Source: Undaria pinnatifida
Taxonomy: Eukaryota > Sar > Phaeophyceae > Laminariales > Alariaceae
Length of the DNA: 64,000 nucleotides
Assembly: GCA_012845835.1 (NCBI GenBank)
Contig: JABAKD010000030.1
Location: 10,205,805 to 10,269,804 of the forward strand
Direction of reading: 5' to 3'
The notes under the pieces are model-generated. The model was given only the letters and a program-made list of their open reading frames with translations, had not been told where the DNA came from and ran no database searches. The number at the start of each line of letters is the position of its first letter. The stretch's first letter is position 1. This document shows, piece by piece, positions 1 through 12,551 of the stretch. Made by a program: the position numbers and the translations under genes.

Positions 1-1817
1 ATCCGCCGGGTCGATACCGCCCCGCACGGTGTGGAAGCCCCGCTCGGCTGATCGCTGATTGGCTGGGGCTCATGGAGTCAGCGCGTTGCGATATTTTTCC
101 CTCGGGCCAATGTCGAGATTCCTCCCCACCCGGGGAGGACAATTTCTATCCCTGGATCAGAAATTCTTCCCCAAGTCTACAACTCCAAGAGCCCGAGGAC
201 GAAAACGGTGACTCCGCGGGTGCGTATCGCCCGCTCGGTGTGGAAATCTCACCCCCATCGGCTAATCGCTGATTGGCCGGCGTACGTTACACCTGCGCAC
301 TGGGGGCTGTGGAATGTCCCTACCTCGTGACTAGCACTAATAACTAGTACCTGTAGTAGTGGTGGCAGTATCGGCAACAATGGTTCCCAGTAGTGGAGTA
401 CTAGTGAGCACGTGTACTGCTGCTGCCATGCGTTTCATGCCATGCACATGAATACTATCACTCTGTGACTACGGATGAAGATGTAAGGACCGTCTGGAAA
501 TTCCATTTACACCCCAATGGCCCGTACGTTTTCGTTCAGAGCGTTTTTCATCACAGCGCACTACCAAGGCAACGACCACTACTATGCCCTACCCCATGTT
601 ACATATTACATATTACCAATGCAGATCTAGCGCCACGGCCGAAGACGCGGCCCTGCCGCTATTGCAGTATAATGCGCCAGCTGTGAGTTCGACCGTTTTT
701 CTCGGTGGCGCCTACAGATTCCGGTGCCGTTTCGCTTGATGGGCGCCATCGTTATCCGATATTATACCGCCCCATCATTCCCACGCCCCCCCATGTTCTC
801 ATCCCCGTGCCTACCGCATTGCCTACTGCGCCTGGGTGAGACACTCATGTGCGACGCTGCTCCTCGCGAGACGGCTCGTGAGAAAATGCGGTCCGTCCTC
901 GCTATCCTGAAGCGTGCACCTCACCATCGCAAGCACCAGACGAAAGCGTCTTGGGATGGTGGGCTCAGCGCAACAGTGCCAACCTCGCCATATTCGTGTA
1001 CGTGTAATCTTGCCTGTGTGTGTGAACAGCGTACATATCTACACGCGCGAAACCAAATCGCACCATCTCACGCCGGATGGTGAGTTCAGCGCAACAATGC
1101 CAACCTCGCCATAGTCGTGTACGTGTAATCTTGCCTGTGTGTGAACAGCGTACATATGTACACACGCGAAACCAAATCGCACCATCTCACGCCGGAGAAT
1201 GATATAACTAGCTCAGCGTGGCGGCGAACAATAAGCGTCCTTATTTCCACGCTACACATTCATGGTTGTTTTGGTTGTGCGGTCTCTCGTGTCCTTTGCT
1301 TGGTCGGCCATCAACAGGCGCCGTTGCGCCTCGAGAGCATCGAGATCACAGCGGGTGATGCTGTTAAGTACGATATACCGGTGGTCTTTGCTAGGGCTTT
1401 CAAGCCTCAAAGCGTAGTCTTCACAGGTACAAGCTAACGTATGGGAAACGAAATATTTTTAAGGTGATCCGCTCATTTCTGACCGGGAAATGCAAAACGC
1501 GCGGCGAAGGCGCGCTTGGATCGTGGTTTGTGGTAGCCTTGAGACTTAAGCTGGGGTCAAGGCCGTGGTAACGGTTAGAGGCAGGATTTGAGGTGGGGGG
1601 GTCGCGGTTTTGTTGGATTGGGACGTTGCTTTACGCCAATGATCCTTCGATAAAAAAACTCACACACACAAAGACGAAAAACACAAGAATCCTATATAAC
1701 ATACCTGGCACTGTTTTTAGTATTTTACCAGGTACATAAATTCGTAGGGATTGACCCTAGTGAAGAAATCCCCTCGCGTGGATTAAACAAACCGTTGCTA
1801 ACACGCGCCCTGTTCAC
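1..1817. other. Left-edge stretch without a recognised gene
   Basis: No exon with convincing coding character was found on either strand. A stretch at about 23-66 recurs in diverged form at 228-276. A unit of about 120 bp is tandemly duplicated at 956-1077 and 1078-1196, ending each time in the same CACCATCTCACGCCGG motif. The rest is unremarkable. If the EF-hand gene continues leftwards, this stretch would be part of an intron. Confidence 0.5.
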
Positions 1818-4800
1818 CTGTCTTCCTCGGTGTCGAGGACCTGTTCGAGCATGCTGTAAAGCGTTCTGTTGGAGGCGAGCTTGGGGATCTTGACGCCCCT
1901 GTCGGTGAGCTCTTTCCGAACGTTCGACAGCCGCACCCAGATCTTCTTGAACTCGGCGTAGTCAATCTGTCCGGAGTGGTTGGTGTCGTACTTCTTGAAC
2001 ATTTCTTCCAGTTTGATCTCCGGAACCTGGTACCAGCGCCCCGTGTGCATGCGCGTCGGGTTGTCGGGTCCCCGACGAAACCACGAGTTGGCGGCGGTCA
2101 AATACGATAGGCCGTGGTCGGTGCTGGTGGGTGGTAGTACGTCATCTTTGAACTTTCTAGATTCCGGCGTTACCCATCAATCGAAACTACTACTTCGAAG
2201 TATTATTAATAGTACTCGATGCATTTTTTAATAGTACGCGTACGACTGCTGCTATACTACAATACTGTTTCAGATTCACGGGTACGCAAGCTAAGAGGAG
2301 CGCCGGCTTGAGCTTGACGTGCACACTATTTTTCGAGTGTGTCTTGTTCTATGTGCAACTCTGCTTGCGTCGCAGTTCACCCATGTTACTCAAGACGCTA
2401 TTTTTTGTCCTCCACTTAGCGCCCCCTTCGCTGAGAAAGGAACGGGTATGTGCCGGCGGCACAAACCGCCGACCCAACCCAACACGCGTTGAAGTCTTCA
2501 CCAGCACGTTTCAAACCTTCGTCAGTTATCATCAAGGGCAGATCAGGGGAGATACCGTGTACCACTACATATCCCTACACTAAACGAGCACGGACCTGGT
2601 CGGTCCAGGTGGTAGATAAATACCTACTTCGTACCTGCACGACATTTGTTTTGCACGAGGACACTGCCGGATTTTCTCCTGTACGACGACACCAACAACA
2701 GCGCTTAAAAATCTGACATACCAATGTTAATTGAGTTAATTTCGAGGTTGTTGTTGTTGTTGTTGTTGTTGTTGTTGCATTATTTTTCATGACGACACCA
2801 ACACCACCAGCAGAATAGTATAATATGGCGTCCCAGCGTTTAACGATCACAAGGGTGGGCTTCATTTCGAGGTTGCACAACAAACACGGGTCGGGGTGAT
2901 GTGATAAATCGCCTACCTCGATGCCGAGATACTGCAGCAGGAAGAAGAACTCGTCTTCGTCGATGTGACCACTCTTGTCTTCATCGAACATCTGGAAAAA
3001 AAAATCCGCACGGGGTAAGGGGCACGGGACACCCGTCGAGGAAGAATCGAAGGAGCGGTGGACGAGGGAATACGTGGTTTTATCGAACGGTACTATTTTT
3101 GTTTTAGGAGACACTCTGCCCATGCATGAGCGGCACTGTCAACTTACTACTACACGTGCTGTGTGTAAATGATCCATCCAGGCTTGGAGTCAATACGCGT
3201 GAGCGAGTGCACAAGGCCTTGCAAGCCCTTTTCGACACCATTGGCGCATCCCGGTCGATCTTGACCGAACGCAACACGATCAACACATCCATTGACCTTG
3301 TCTGATCTTTGACTGGCAACACAAACGTGGCTAGCATTCAGTACCCGTCGGAAGACGCAGAGAAAATGGGGCGGGGCTTGTGGTACCTCGTAGTAAAATG
3401 GTGCCATGTACGCCACCGCTTATCGTTTGTGCACAATAATATCTATCACGTAACATCCTATGATATCACACTAGACTATAGCATACCAATCTTACTAGCA
3501 TAGCAGATCTTCTTTGTGCTGTATTTTGCTGTCTTATGCTGTCTTATGCTGTCTCATCAATGCTGTCTTATGCTGTCTCATGCTGTCTTACCTCAAAGGC
3601 GTCCAGCGGAGTGAGGAGGGAGCTCGGGGCGAATCCGACAGGGTTGCCGCTGTCCGGATCCGTGGCGAACAATGCCACCTTGAACTCTTCGATGTCAATT
3701 TCGCCCGACCCATCGGGGTCGCACATGCGGAAATATCTCAGAGCCTTCGGCGATGATATTGGAACGACATCATCATATCATCGGCATGCCGTTAGCAGGT
3801 CAACAGCGTCATGCGTACATAGACGTACAGGGTTTTGCAGGCAAAGCCGGGGGGGGGGGGGCAGGAATAACAGTATCAATATCAGCGCCTGAGAGAATGA
3901 CGCAGCAGTTCAGCAGCTATTGAAGCTGTAGACTATATTTTGACAACCTTCCGGAACCCATCTAAAAAAAATAGGCGCGTCCACCAGCACGTTTGCGTAG
4001 GATTGCCATGTGCACGCCGACCCACCGCGTTTGCTGCGAACACACCAAGGCAAGTCTCAAAGGTACAGTGTGGTGATACAAACACACCTAACACGGGCGG
4101 GGATTTGTCGCGTTGCGTTTGTTCCGGGTAGTCATGTTCGTGTCGGATAACAAAGCAGAGCACAAAACATCGCTTTTCAGAGACGATGGGAAAAAAGCGC
4201 CAAACACACAACAAAAACACAGATCGGACAAATCAAACCCCCGTCTGACGATGTGCGCTCTTCAGTCAAACGCTTTCCTGGTAGACTATATATCCTGCAC
4301 GATTTAGACCATGGTTTTTGCCGGGTGGGATCTACAGCAGTGTACTGCTGCTGGTGTTGTTGTTCTCACATTAACTCGCATAAGCAAGTCCGCAGTCACA
4401 GGACAGGATCCAGTCACTCTGGAGCTGAGAAATACCCCAGGGAAAAACACAAGCAACCCAAAAGTGGCACACGCATATTGTCATAGCTGGAGCAACGCAT
4501 GCATCCGACAAAAAGTAGGTTGTATATGTGGACCCGATTTTTGCACAACGTATCGTAAAAGGAAAATTGTGGGATCTACTGCTGATGTAGTATATGATTT
4601 ACGGTCAGTACACCGTGGTCTATCCGGTGCGCGGAAAAAAAATTGTTCAACACTGTCATTCATAAGTATGCACTCTGTTCACCCTGTGATGGCGTGCATA
4701 CCTTTGGGAGGCTTATCTTGATGCCGACCTGGGGGAGCATGGCTTTAAACTCGTCGAAGTCGATCAGACCGCTGCCGTCTGTATCGAACTGCCGGAATAC

Positions 4801-6182
4801 CTCATCGGGTGACCGCTTGGCCAGTTCCGCCGTGATGTTCTTTGCGCCCTTTTGGGATCCTCCGCCGCTGTCGTTGGTCTCGCTGTCGTTATCCGATTTA
4901 CCGCCGTCGCCGTCGCCGTCGCCCCCGCTGGTGGCGCTGAGGGTGACCAGGTCCTCGGCTTTGTTGGCCGCGGCAGTTTTCTCTAGAGCCTTCCGCTCTT
5001 TCTTGGCCTTCTTGTCCGCTTTGCTCAAGTCTTTCTCCATCTTCGCGCGTGTGGTTTTATGAACAAAATCAGAACGTCAGATGTGAGTGCTATCGATTGA
5101 GTGGTTGTAAATTTTCTCAAAGAGGAAAAGCTGTTCGTAGTCACGATCAAATGGAAAGGAAGGCGCATCTCATAGTGTGTGTGCATTTTGTGAGCGGATC
5201 GATCATCGCGATGTTCGCTATTCTACGAATATGCGAGACCAAGCAAAACTGTGCAAGAAGAGATGTGTGTAGTCTGGCGGGGCATGCAGAGGCAGGGACA
5301 CGCCGATCTTGTCAGGCTATGAAATGCTGAAACGCTGCTGTATGCGATGTGGTGAAGCCAACTATTTTCCCGTATCTAGCAAGATGTATCATGTACATGT
5401 AGTCTAGACTATATTATTAAAATTAAAGCACACTCCAGCTGTGAGATCGAAAATCTTATCGAAACCCATATTTGCAAGCTGTGTGTGATACTCCGATCGC
5501 GCGTATTATGTGTAGTCTAGACTATAGTCTATATTAAAAAAAATAAAAATACACTCCAGCTGTGAGATCGAAGACTTTGTCGAAACTCAAATCTTTGCAA
5601 GCTGTGTGTGATACTCCGATCGCGCGTATTACGGGTTGTGTGTCCTATTATTATTAAGGATATAGGTCGGCGACTCCCCTTGGAACTACAGTGTAGCTAT
5701 CAGGGAAATGTAGACTATATACTTCGAAGTATATCATTAGTACAAGAAACATCATACATGTACACTGGTAAAATTTATACCTGAGTATGATAGGGCATGG
5801 TATCATACAAACCAATTGGTAACTGAACCTCCAACTGCCAACTCGACATCCTACGTCCAACGTCCGACAACAGGTACGTTTTGAGATACTGCTGTACAGC
5901 CGTACAGCGCACAGGGCCAGAGAGTACTTCAATTGTATACAAGAAGCTACAGAGAACCGTCGGCGTCCAAACTGCTCGACGTAAAAAGACGCAAAATACT
6001 CGTAGGATAGGGTACGAAGAAACGGAGGGTCGGCCGTATGTACGATGTACACGTAGTCTGATGCTCACCTTGGAGATTTTTCCTCCTGTTTCATTGGCAC
6101 CATACTTCTCCAGAACGTTACCCACAGCTTCTCCGCTTCCACTGGAGTAGGACCCGACCGAACCGCCCTTGCTACCCCCCAT
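1818..6182 (-). CDS. Four-EF-hand calcium-binding protein, five exons visible
   Basis: Model on the minus strand: exons 6069-6182, 4702-5040, 3592-3744, 2917-2991 and 1818-2026, all internal junctions phase 0 with GT..AG borders. The start ATG is at 6182. Exon 1 is Gly/Ser-rich, and exon 2 opens with a Lys-rich helix and an acidic Gly/Asp linker. Four canonical 12-residue calcium loops follow, about one per exon: DTDGSGLIDFDE (124-135), DPDGSGEIDIEE (160-171), DEDKSGHIDEDE (205-216) and DTNHSGQIDYAE (241-252). All have Asp at position 1 and Glu at 12, so all four should bind calcium. No membrane segment or catalytic domain is visible, so a cytosolic calcium sensor is inferred. The 3' end is open: an in-frame TGA sits at 1814-1816, but it overlaps a good donor (AG|GTGAAC). 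The protein either ends at about 297 residues or continues past the left edge. The acceptor of the last exon (TACCAG|GTT) has a weak pyrimidine tract and was chosen on phase and protein continuity. Confidence 0.82.
2747..2778. repeat. (GTT)n microsatellite
   Basis: About ten GTT units in the intron between the third and fourth EF-hand exons. Confidence 0.9.
4355..4505 (-). repeat. AAC-tailed retroposon, 3' fragment
   Basis: On the minus strand this matches the last ~150 bp of the family at 12122-12551 and 62005-62388. It ends in GAGTTAATGTGAGAAC followed by a short (AAC)n run. It lies in the intron before EF-hand exon 3, so it is a 5'-truncated copy. Confidence 0.75.
5431..5705 (+). repeat. 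Two 90-bp modules in tandem, with the start of the longer repeat
   Basis: Two copies of the 90-bp module (begins CACTCCAGCTGTGAGATCG, ends CGATCGCGCGTATTA) lie at 5431-5518 and 5552-5640, separated by AT-rich sequence. The second runs on into GGTCGGCGACTCCCCTTG, the downstream part of the longer element seen at 9940-10738. Both are in EF-hand intron 1. Confidence 0.85.
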
Positions 6183-6327
6183 GATGGTAGCTTCTCTCGC
6201 GTGCCAGGGCCCGGTATCGCTGGGGTGGTGCCCAAGAGCAGCACCTCTACGAGGAAGACTCACACAAGCCGACACCAAGCCGACACAAAAAAAAGCCGAC
6301 TACCTGGTGCAATACAATTCGCCAATT

Positions 6328-6361
6328 GGACCGCATATGCGGCGTAATATGTTTCGTTTCG
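6328..6361 (+). promoter_or_regulatory. Conserved upstream element of the antiporter pseudogene
   Basis: A 34-base stretch built around the palindrome CCGCATATGCGG matches 31 of 34 bases of 38599-38632 upstream of the intact antiporter gene. Both end 305 bases before their ATG. A shared ancestral promoter element is inferred; no factor is identified. Confidence 0.55.
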
Positions 6362-6665
6362 TTTTTACATGTGCATGACATGTGCACGCCGTCACGTCAT
6401 CGTCATGCACGTACATGCGGATGTGCGGAGCCCCGTCGGGGTGCGCGTGTTATGAACGCGCACCACGCAACGACAAGACGCGCCAAGCAGAGTGCCGGGA
6501 CACTCGTACTAGATGCCAGATGCTTCAACTGGCGCACGGGTACACGCACAAACACCCTTTCGGAATAGCATACCAAATCATATTACCAATAGTGATCCCA
6601 TCAATCCACCGCTTCTCTTCGGAGGCAAGAGCACAGCAGCGGTGGCAAAAGGCGGCGATCAAGCC

Positions 6666-7011
6666 ATGGCGCTTGAAGTCGAGCTTTCCGTCGTGCTGCT
6701 GCTCGCTATCTAGACGATAAATATGATCTCCAAGTGCATCAACATCATCAACATCTCCCCCGTCATCGCGTAGATACCGTAGTCCCGGGGCTCGCGGTAG
6801 GGCCCGCCGTCCTGGAGGACCTGTTCCCCCATGCCGAGGGGTTCGGCCTGCGGGACAAAGTGAGCGTGATGATCATCGTAATCGAATCCGGCTAGTAACC
6901 GCCGATGTCGCAGCTGTTGGAGGTTGGATATGGCGTGCTCCTCCCCGAGCTGCCCTCCCCACGCTGATCAGCTCCACGCTGTGCGTGGGAGCTCTCGGAG
7001 CAGACTGTAAG
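6666..7011 (+). pseudogene. CPA2 antiporter exon 1 relic
   Basis: Aligns along its length with exon 1 of the antiporter at 38937-39278, starting at an equivalent ATG and ending at an equivalent donor (GTAAG|GTAAAA versus GGAAG|GTAAGC). Shared blocks include the GTGCTGCTGCTG stretch after the start, GGGCCCGCC, ATCGAATCCGGC, and GGCGTGCTCCTCCCC near the end. In-frame stops (first about 15 codons in) and several indels destroy the frame. With the relics at 23670 and 24483 it forms a dead tandem copy of the gene. Confidence 0.85.
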
Positions 7012-8639
7012 GTAAAACAGCCGTCGTACATACAGACGTAGACTAGACAATACTCTGTAGTAAAGTACTTGTACTTTACTTTGGGGTACCAGATGGTTGG
7101 TCGACATTAGCTAGTCCACACACATACACCGTCGTTTCCCGCTGCAGGGTGTTGCGCTGTTGCGCGCGCGCAACATTTGGTTGAAAAAAAAAACGTTTTG
7201 CGCAACAGTCGCCGCGAGGCTGGTTGCGCGCAGCGCAACACGCGATTTTGGGCGCGCAACATTTTTCGCCGCAGGCAAGCGAAAAATTACCGGGGGGGGG
7301 GGGGGGGGGGGGCTCTTTTTCGCCGCAGGCGTGAGGCTGGATCCTATGGAGTGAAAATTGGAGTGTTAGACTTTGTCTTACAGAGAGGTTTCGGGCTATT
7401 TGGGCTCAGTTCCGACCATTTCTGATCAGAATCGCGTGTTATGGAGGGATTTTGTTTTTGGAAAAAAAGTTCCTCCGAGATTTTACCACCGATCAAATCT
7501 GCTGGTTTTGGTGAGTCCAAATTTTACCAAACTCAAAAGTGGTCAAATTTGGTTTTGCTCCATACCTCGGGGGCTTTTATACAAGTGGAGTGTACCTGTT
7601 AGTGTACCTGTTATATGGGTTTTAGACTGCTGTGCGTGTGGGATACGACGGGACTATAGGAGACACGCTACGTATGACTTGTCCGCAACCACACAGCCTA
7701 CTGCTCATGGCACGGCTGGTACACGGCACCCTTGCACCGACCACCACCAAGAGGGAGATAACCTGTATATCCTTTCAACCATCGCGTGTGTTGTAGCGGC
7801 CCTACTGCTGCGCTAGGTAGGGGGCAAAGTAAATTCGTCTCGTCGAGGGGACGATTTGGAATCGGACGACGATCGATACAACCCAACGTGGTTTTTCCTG
7901 GCTCAAAAAAGCAAACAGCAGTGAGTGGATATAGGCGCTGATGCTCCACGATAGAAGGCTTCTCTCTCCCAGCGACAGTAGAACTCGTACAGCTCCTCAT
8001 CCCGTGCCCTATCTACGGCGAGCTAGTGGCGAAGGGGGATGATTGCCCATCCTGGCGTGGGTCACTCGTAGAGTTCAAAATCTGGCTCAGCAAAATTTCT
8101 AACTATTCTGTATTGGCTGATTCCTACATGAAACAAAGCAAAAAAATCGAAACCACGACAAGACGGCCGACGGAACAACTCCTACGTTTTTTTTTTCATG
8201 ACCGGTTGAAAATCCACTTTTGTCCAAATTTTACCACTCAATTTTTACAGCATAGATCCAGCCTAATATATGCCGCAGGCGATTTTTTTTTTGGGGGGGG
8301 GTGCTTTTTTCCAAATCGACGTTCGAGCGATTTTGTTTTTTAAGCACCTTTTGTCCAATTGGCCGTGTAGTTGAACGTTTTTTAGGCCTATCTTCCTATT
8401 ATTCTCCATAAATACGGTCGAAAACAAATGGTGGGCACTAGGTACTTGGCACTCTACTAGGCACCTTTTGCTATTCCCCGCAGGCTTTTTTCGGCATTCA
8501 TTCGCCGTACGTAACACCGGGCGGTGTTCGCTGTACTACAGCAGTGTGATACGTAGTGTGTGTGATACCATGCGATAACGCAACAAGCTACTACACTACT
8601 ATACTACTACTGCTACTGCTGCAGTGACGCTGTGGAAAT
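7012..8639. other. Low-complexity stretch without a gene
   Basis: No supported exon. It holds GC-rich inverted motifs around GTTGCGCGC (7150-7260), a poly(G) run of about 20 bases near 7291-7312, repeats of CGCCGCAGGC, and a second T/G run at 8281-8300. No relic of antiporter exon 2 was found here or elsewhere before 23670. Confidence 0.5.
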
Positions 8640-8651
8640 TGCAGCATCAAG

Positions 8652-8868
8652 CTTGCGCTGCCGGGGTTGTAACGAGGACCAATGATAGGGACAGCTTACG
8701 CTATACCTACAATGGGACTCGAAGGGTGCGCCAGCTAGCGTTGGGCTGCGAAAGCAACTGAGTTAAATCGACACACGACGCGTATGAAAATACGCGGAAG
8801 TGTGGTGAGCTAAAGCTTTATTTTTCCCCATCCGCCGGAGGATAAAAAAAAAAAAAAAAAAAAAAAAA
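8652..8868 (+). mobile_element. Poly(A) retroposon with 12-bp target-site duplication
   Basis: A ~217-bp unit ending in CCGCCGGAGGAT and a long A run is flanked by the direct repeat TGCAGCATCAAG (8640-8651 and 8869-8880). The same unit lies at 39994-40178 with its own duplication, and 5'-truncated at 19877-19954 and 29821-29907. Poly(A), variable 5' ends and target duplications show target-primed retrotransposition. No protein is encoded and no clear pol III boxes were seen, so it may be a SINE or the 3' end of a LINE. Confidence 0.9.
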
Positions 8869-9332
8869 TGCAGCATCAAGGTCGGGAACTGGGGGGTGGG
8901 GGTTGTACTCGCTTCATCCATGTGGCCGTAGTCGGAAGACCGTAGACCTGCTCTATGTAGACTGCTGTAAACTGTAGACTGTTGACTGTAGACCAGGGTA
9001 TCTCCTACATACAATGCCGGGAGCATGTGTCGGGTTTCACCGGGCAGGCAGATATTGCGTGCAGCACAAAGAAAGGTCTAGGGACGGGGGAGGTGAGTTC
9101 TTTTTTTTGTCACATCTTTCTGGTGTGGCGTCTTCGGCCATAGACCGACCTATCCTCAGGTTTGCTGCTGCTGCTGCTGATGCGCTACTCGAGCGGTAAC
9201 ATGGATACGACACAGAGACTGGACATTGAGAACGTCATGGCCAATGGTGAATCAATGGCGAATATAATATCAATGTGTTTATTTTTTATCGATTGACCTG
9301 CATGCAGCGATGCTCCTGGCTTCCGTAGTGGT

Positions 9333-9478
9333 GTTGTATTGTTGTTATTCTCACATTAACTCGCATAATCAAGTCCGTGGTCACAGGACAGGCTCAGGTC
9401 AGTCTGGAGGAGCTGAGGAATATCCCATGGAAAAAAGCATGAACAAAAACAAAAGTGGTACACGCATATATCCCACCC
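9333..9478 (-). repeat. AAC-tailed retroposon, 3' fragment
   Basis: Minus-strand copy of the last ~145 bp of the family at 12122-12551, including the GTGACCACGGACTTGATTATG block. It directly abuts the foldback repeat that starts near 9480. Confidence 0.75.
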
Positions 9479-9479
9479 T

Positions 9480-10738
9480 CACCCCCACCCCTCGAACGCT
9501 CCGCCCTCTCCTCACTGGTTGCACGGCTTACAGGAGTGATATACATGATAAACTGGTGCATTCTTTCCAAAACCGTCACATTTATCCCCTTAAAGGATTT
9601 ATAAATTCCACGCACAGATTGAGCTGCCCCGCCCGCCCCCCCCCCCCCCGCTCCCTCTTGATCGAACCCAGCCCCCCACGTCCTTCAAAACTCCGCCCTC
9701 TCCTCACCGGATTTTCGACTTACAGGATTCACTTGAAAAACTGATGCATTTCCTTCCCACAGCTGTCAAATTTTATCCCCCTCAATAACGGGTTTTTTAT
9801 ACTATAGGACGCCCAACCCGTAATACGCGCGATCAGAGTATCACACACAGCTTGCAAAGATGAGTTTCGACAAAATATTCGATCTCACAGCTGGAGTGTA
9901 CATTTTCATTTTTATAATAGATTTTCATTTTATAACATTATAAAAATGAAAATACACTCCAGCCGCGAGATCGAATATTTTGTCGAAACTCATCTTTGCA
10001 AGCTGTGTGTGATACTCCGATCGCGCGTATTTTACGGGTTGTGTGTCCTGGTCGGCGACTCCCCTTGCAACTACATACAGTGTAGCTACCAGGGTCAACA
10101 GGGTGATGTTAGGCAGTCTGTGCGCGGAAACTATAAAACCCGCTGCTGAGGGGGACAAAATCTGACAGCTGTGGGAAGGAAATGCATCAATTTATCAAGT
10201 GAATACTGTGAGTCGAATAACCGGTGAGGGGAGGGCGAAGTTTTTAAGGACGTGGGGGCCTGCTTTTGGTCAAAAGGGGGGCGGGCGGGAGGGAGGGGGG
10301 GGAGGGGGCGGGCGGGGGGGAGGGGGGGGGAGGGGACGGGTGGGGCAGGTCAATTTGTGCGTGGAAACTATAAATCCTTCTTGTGGGGGAGGGGGGGGGG
10401 AAATGTGCCGGGGGGGGGGGCGGGGGGCGGGGGGGGAGGGCTTTAGGTCGCATAGGTGTAGGGGTTTGCTATACGCGTGGTGCTAGGTCCAGGCGATGGT
10501 GCGGGTGGTGGGGAGGGAAAGGACGTTGGGGGCGGGGGTGGGTGGGAATTGCAGCAGCGGCATGGACGGCTCTAAAACCATAACGACGCGATATCCAGGG
10601 CGTGGAAGTGTTTATACTCTGGCGGATTTCGATATTAGGTGGGGCGTTCAGGGAATAGAAAGCGAGGAGAAGAGAAAAAAGAAGGAGAAAAAAAGGCCGG
10701 GGGGGGGCGGGGAGGGTTTTCAAGAGGTTTAGGTCACA
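9480..10738. repeat. Large foldback repeat built on the 90-bp module
   Basis: A minus-strand arm (9480-9915) and a plus-strand arm (9940-10738) of the same element face each other across ~25 bp of AT-rich loop. The inner ~105 bp of each arm, containing the 90-bp module, is nearly perfectly complementary. Outwards each arm carries GGTCGGCGACTCCCC (right arm only), a GAGGGGGA..AAATCTGACAG segment and long G/C runs. The right arm is longest and ends in a purine-rich stretch before AGGTTTAGGTCACATA. No transposase is encoded. It looks like a non-autonomous foldback or MITE-like element. Confidence 0.75.
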
Positions 10739-12121
10739 TAAATATATATAAAATCATTACTTGGTGTAATGTATTTTGGTCAGGAGTTTTTCGTCTCGGC
10801 CTTAGTATGCGATTCGCGGAACTGAAATTCTCGGTCGAATATAGCTTGGTTCGAGCGCCGCCTTCGCGGGGCGGCTCCAACGCCCCTCGCCCTGCCGTGT
10901 CCGTTCCGCACATCGACGTGAACGCGGACGGATGCCGAGCGAGACGAGCGAGTGTCGAGGAGGAATTTTGGAAAATTTGTTGAATCTTAATGGCTGCAAC
11001 GCCTGAATGATTTACAAAATTGGCATCACGTCCAAACGGTACGTGATAATGTTTTGAATTTTGCGGTGGCATACTCTCGAGCGTTAGTTTCTTTGCTGTA
11101 TTTTTTTACTATTAATAGTTCGTTTGGTTTCTTGCCCGGCCTTTTTATTGCTTTTGTTTCTGCTCGTTTTGCCAGCTGGAAATTCATTTTTTTTGTGTGG
11201 GTTCACCTAAAACGTGACACAAGTTACCGACGATATCCAACAACTTCGCGGCACAAACTACCGACGGCAAAACGTTTCGTGACAAAATAACTCCCAAACC
11301 ATGGAATCATGACATTTTCATGTAACAGAATCTCGAGACAAAACCAAGCAGGTAGAGCCGTCTCTTCGGTCTTTGGCCCTGGCTTTAGCACGGCCGCTGA
11401 CACTCCAGGCAGCCTCTGCTGTAGGCATGAACGAATGCGGTTGATTCGCAGCGAACTATCCCGCTGTGCTCGCTTCTATGTGGCCATTGTCCACGCCATT
11501 TCATGTCACCTCCCTTCTGTTTTGAGCTCGTCGTCGTGCCGTCGAGGTACGAGGAAACCCTTACGTACCGGGTGAGAACAGCAGTATGTACGACGATCAT
11601 GAACGCCAACTGACAACATTGGCAAACACACAACATCAGGTGCAGCAGCAGTAGCCGAAGGGCGAAACTTCTAGCACATACTGCAGCAACTAGTAGCAAC
11701 CAGAACCACAGCAGATAGCTCAAAGTGCAGCACGAGTGCCGTTGGCAAGTTTAGTCGTACACACATCACTCTGTCTAATATATAACAACCGTTTTATGTT
11801 CATATTGATGGAGAAAAAATATGAAATTTCCTGTAAGAATGATACGTCGTACGAGCGGACGTTCTGATTCTGGTGCCGTGAGACCATCGAGCACACCGCA
11901 TGTTTTACCCAAACAAGAGCCAACAAGAGGCAGCGCACAGGGGCCCCCAACACAGAGACATGTGACAACCACGGCCAGCTGTCGATCGCGTAATTGGCCG
12001 GTAGTCCGTGCTTCGGTGGGTGTATCGGAAGTCGTTCGTAGTACTGCTGTAGACCGTCGAAAAACCACGTGACATCCCGTTCTGATGACAGACTCGCCAG
12101 TAGACCCCCCAAAATTTATTT
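10739..12121. other. Stretch without a recognised gene
   Basis: No supported exon or known repeat. Open frames in this stretch lack coding character and have no splice partners. Confidence 0.4.
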
Positions 12122-12551
12122 GCCTTTTCTTTTTCTTGGCCCCATGCACCCATTTATTTCCTTTCCTTTCTCTTCTTTCTTTGTTTCTTTTTTCCAATTG
12201 ACTTGCGTCTGTTGTGCGCATGCGTAGTGATAGATACCACGTGTAATATATACGTGGTAGTCTCTCTTGGTTGGCAAGCGGTATAGTCGGTTTTTCCAGG
12301 CGCGAGTAATGAGACGTATGCACCGGTATGGATCTGGCACATCGTAGACTGACTCCCGATTTCACTTTTATATGTTTCTGGTGGAGGCATGAATTGCGTC
12401 AGCTGTGATTTATGCGTGTACCACCTTTAGTTTGGGTTTTTTCCCTAGGGTATTCCTCAGCTCCAGAGTGACTGGAGCCTGTCCTGTCACCACGGACTTG
12501 ATTATGCGAGTTAATGTGAGAACGACAACAACAACAACAACAACAACAACA
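12122..12551 (+). mobile_element. AAC-tailed retroposon, near full copy
   Basis: Starts in a pyrimidine-rich tract, runs through CCAATTGACTTGCGTCTG, TATATACGTGGTAGTC, CACATCGTAGACTGACTCCC and GTCCTGTCACCACGGACTTG, and ends in nine or so AAC units. Equivalent copies: 62005-62388 (plus) and 14904-15445 (minus). A simple-sequence 3' tail and 5' truncation of other copies indicate retroposition. No open frame is conserved. Confidence 0.8.
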
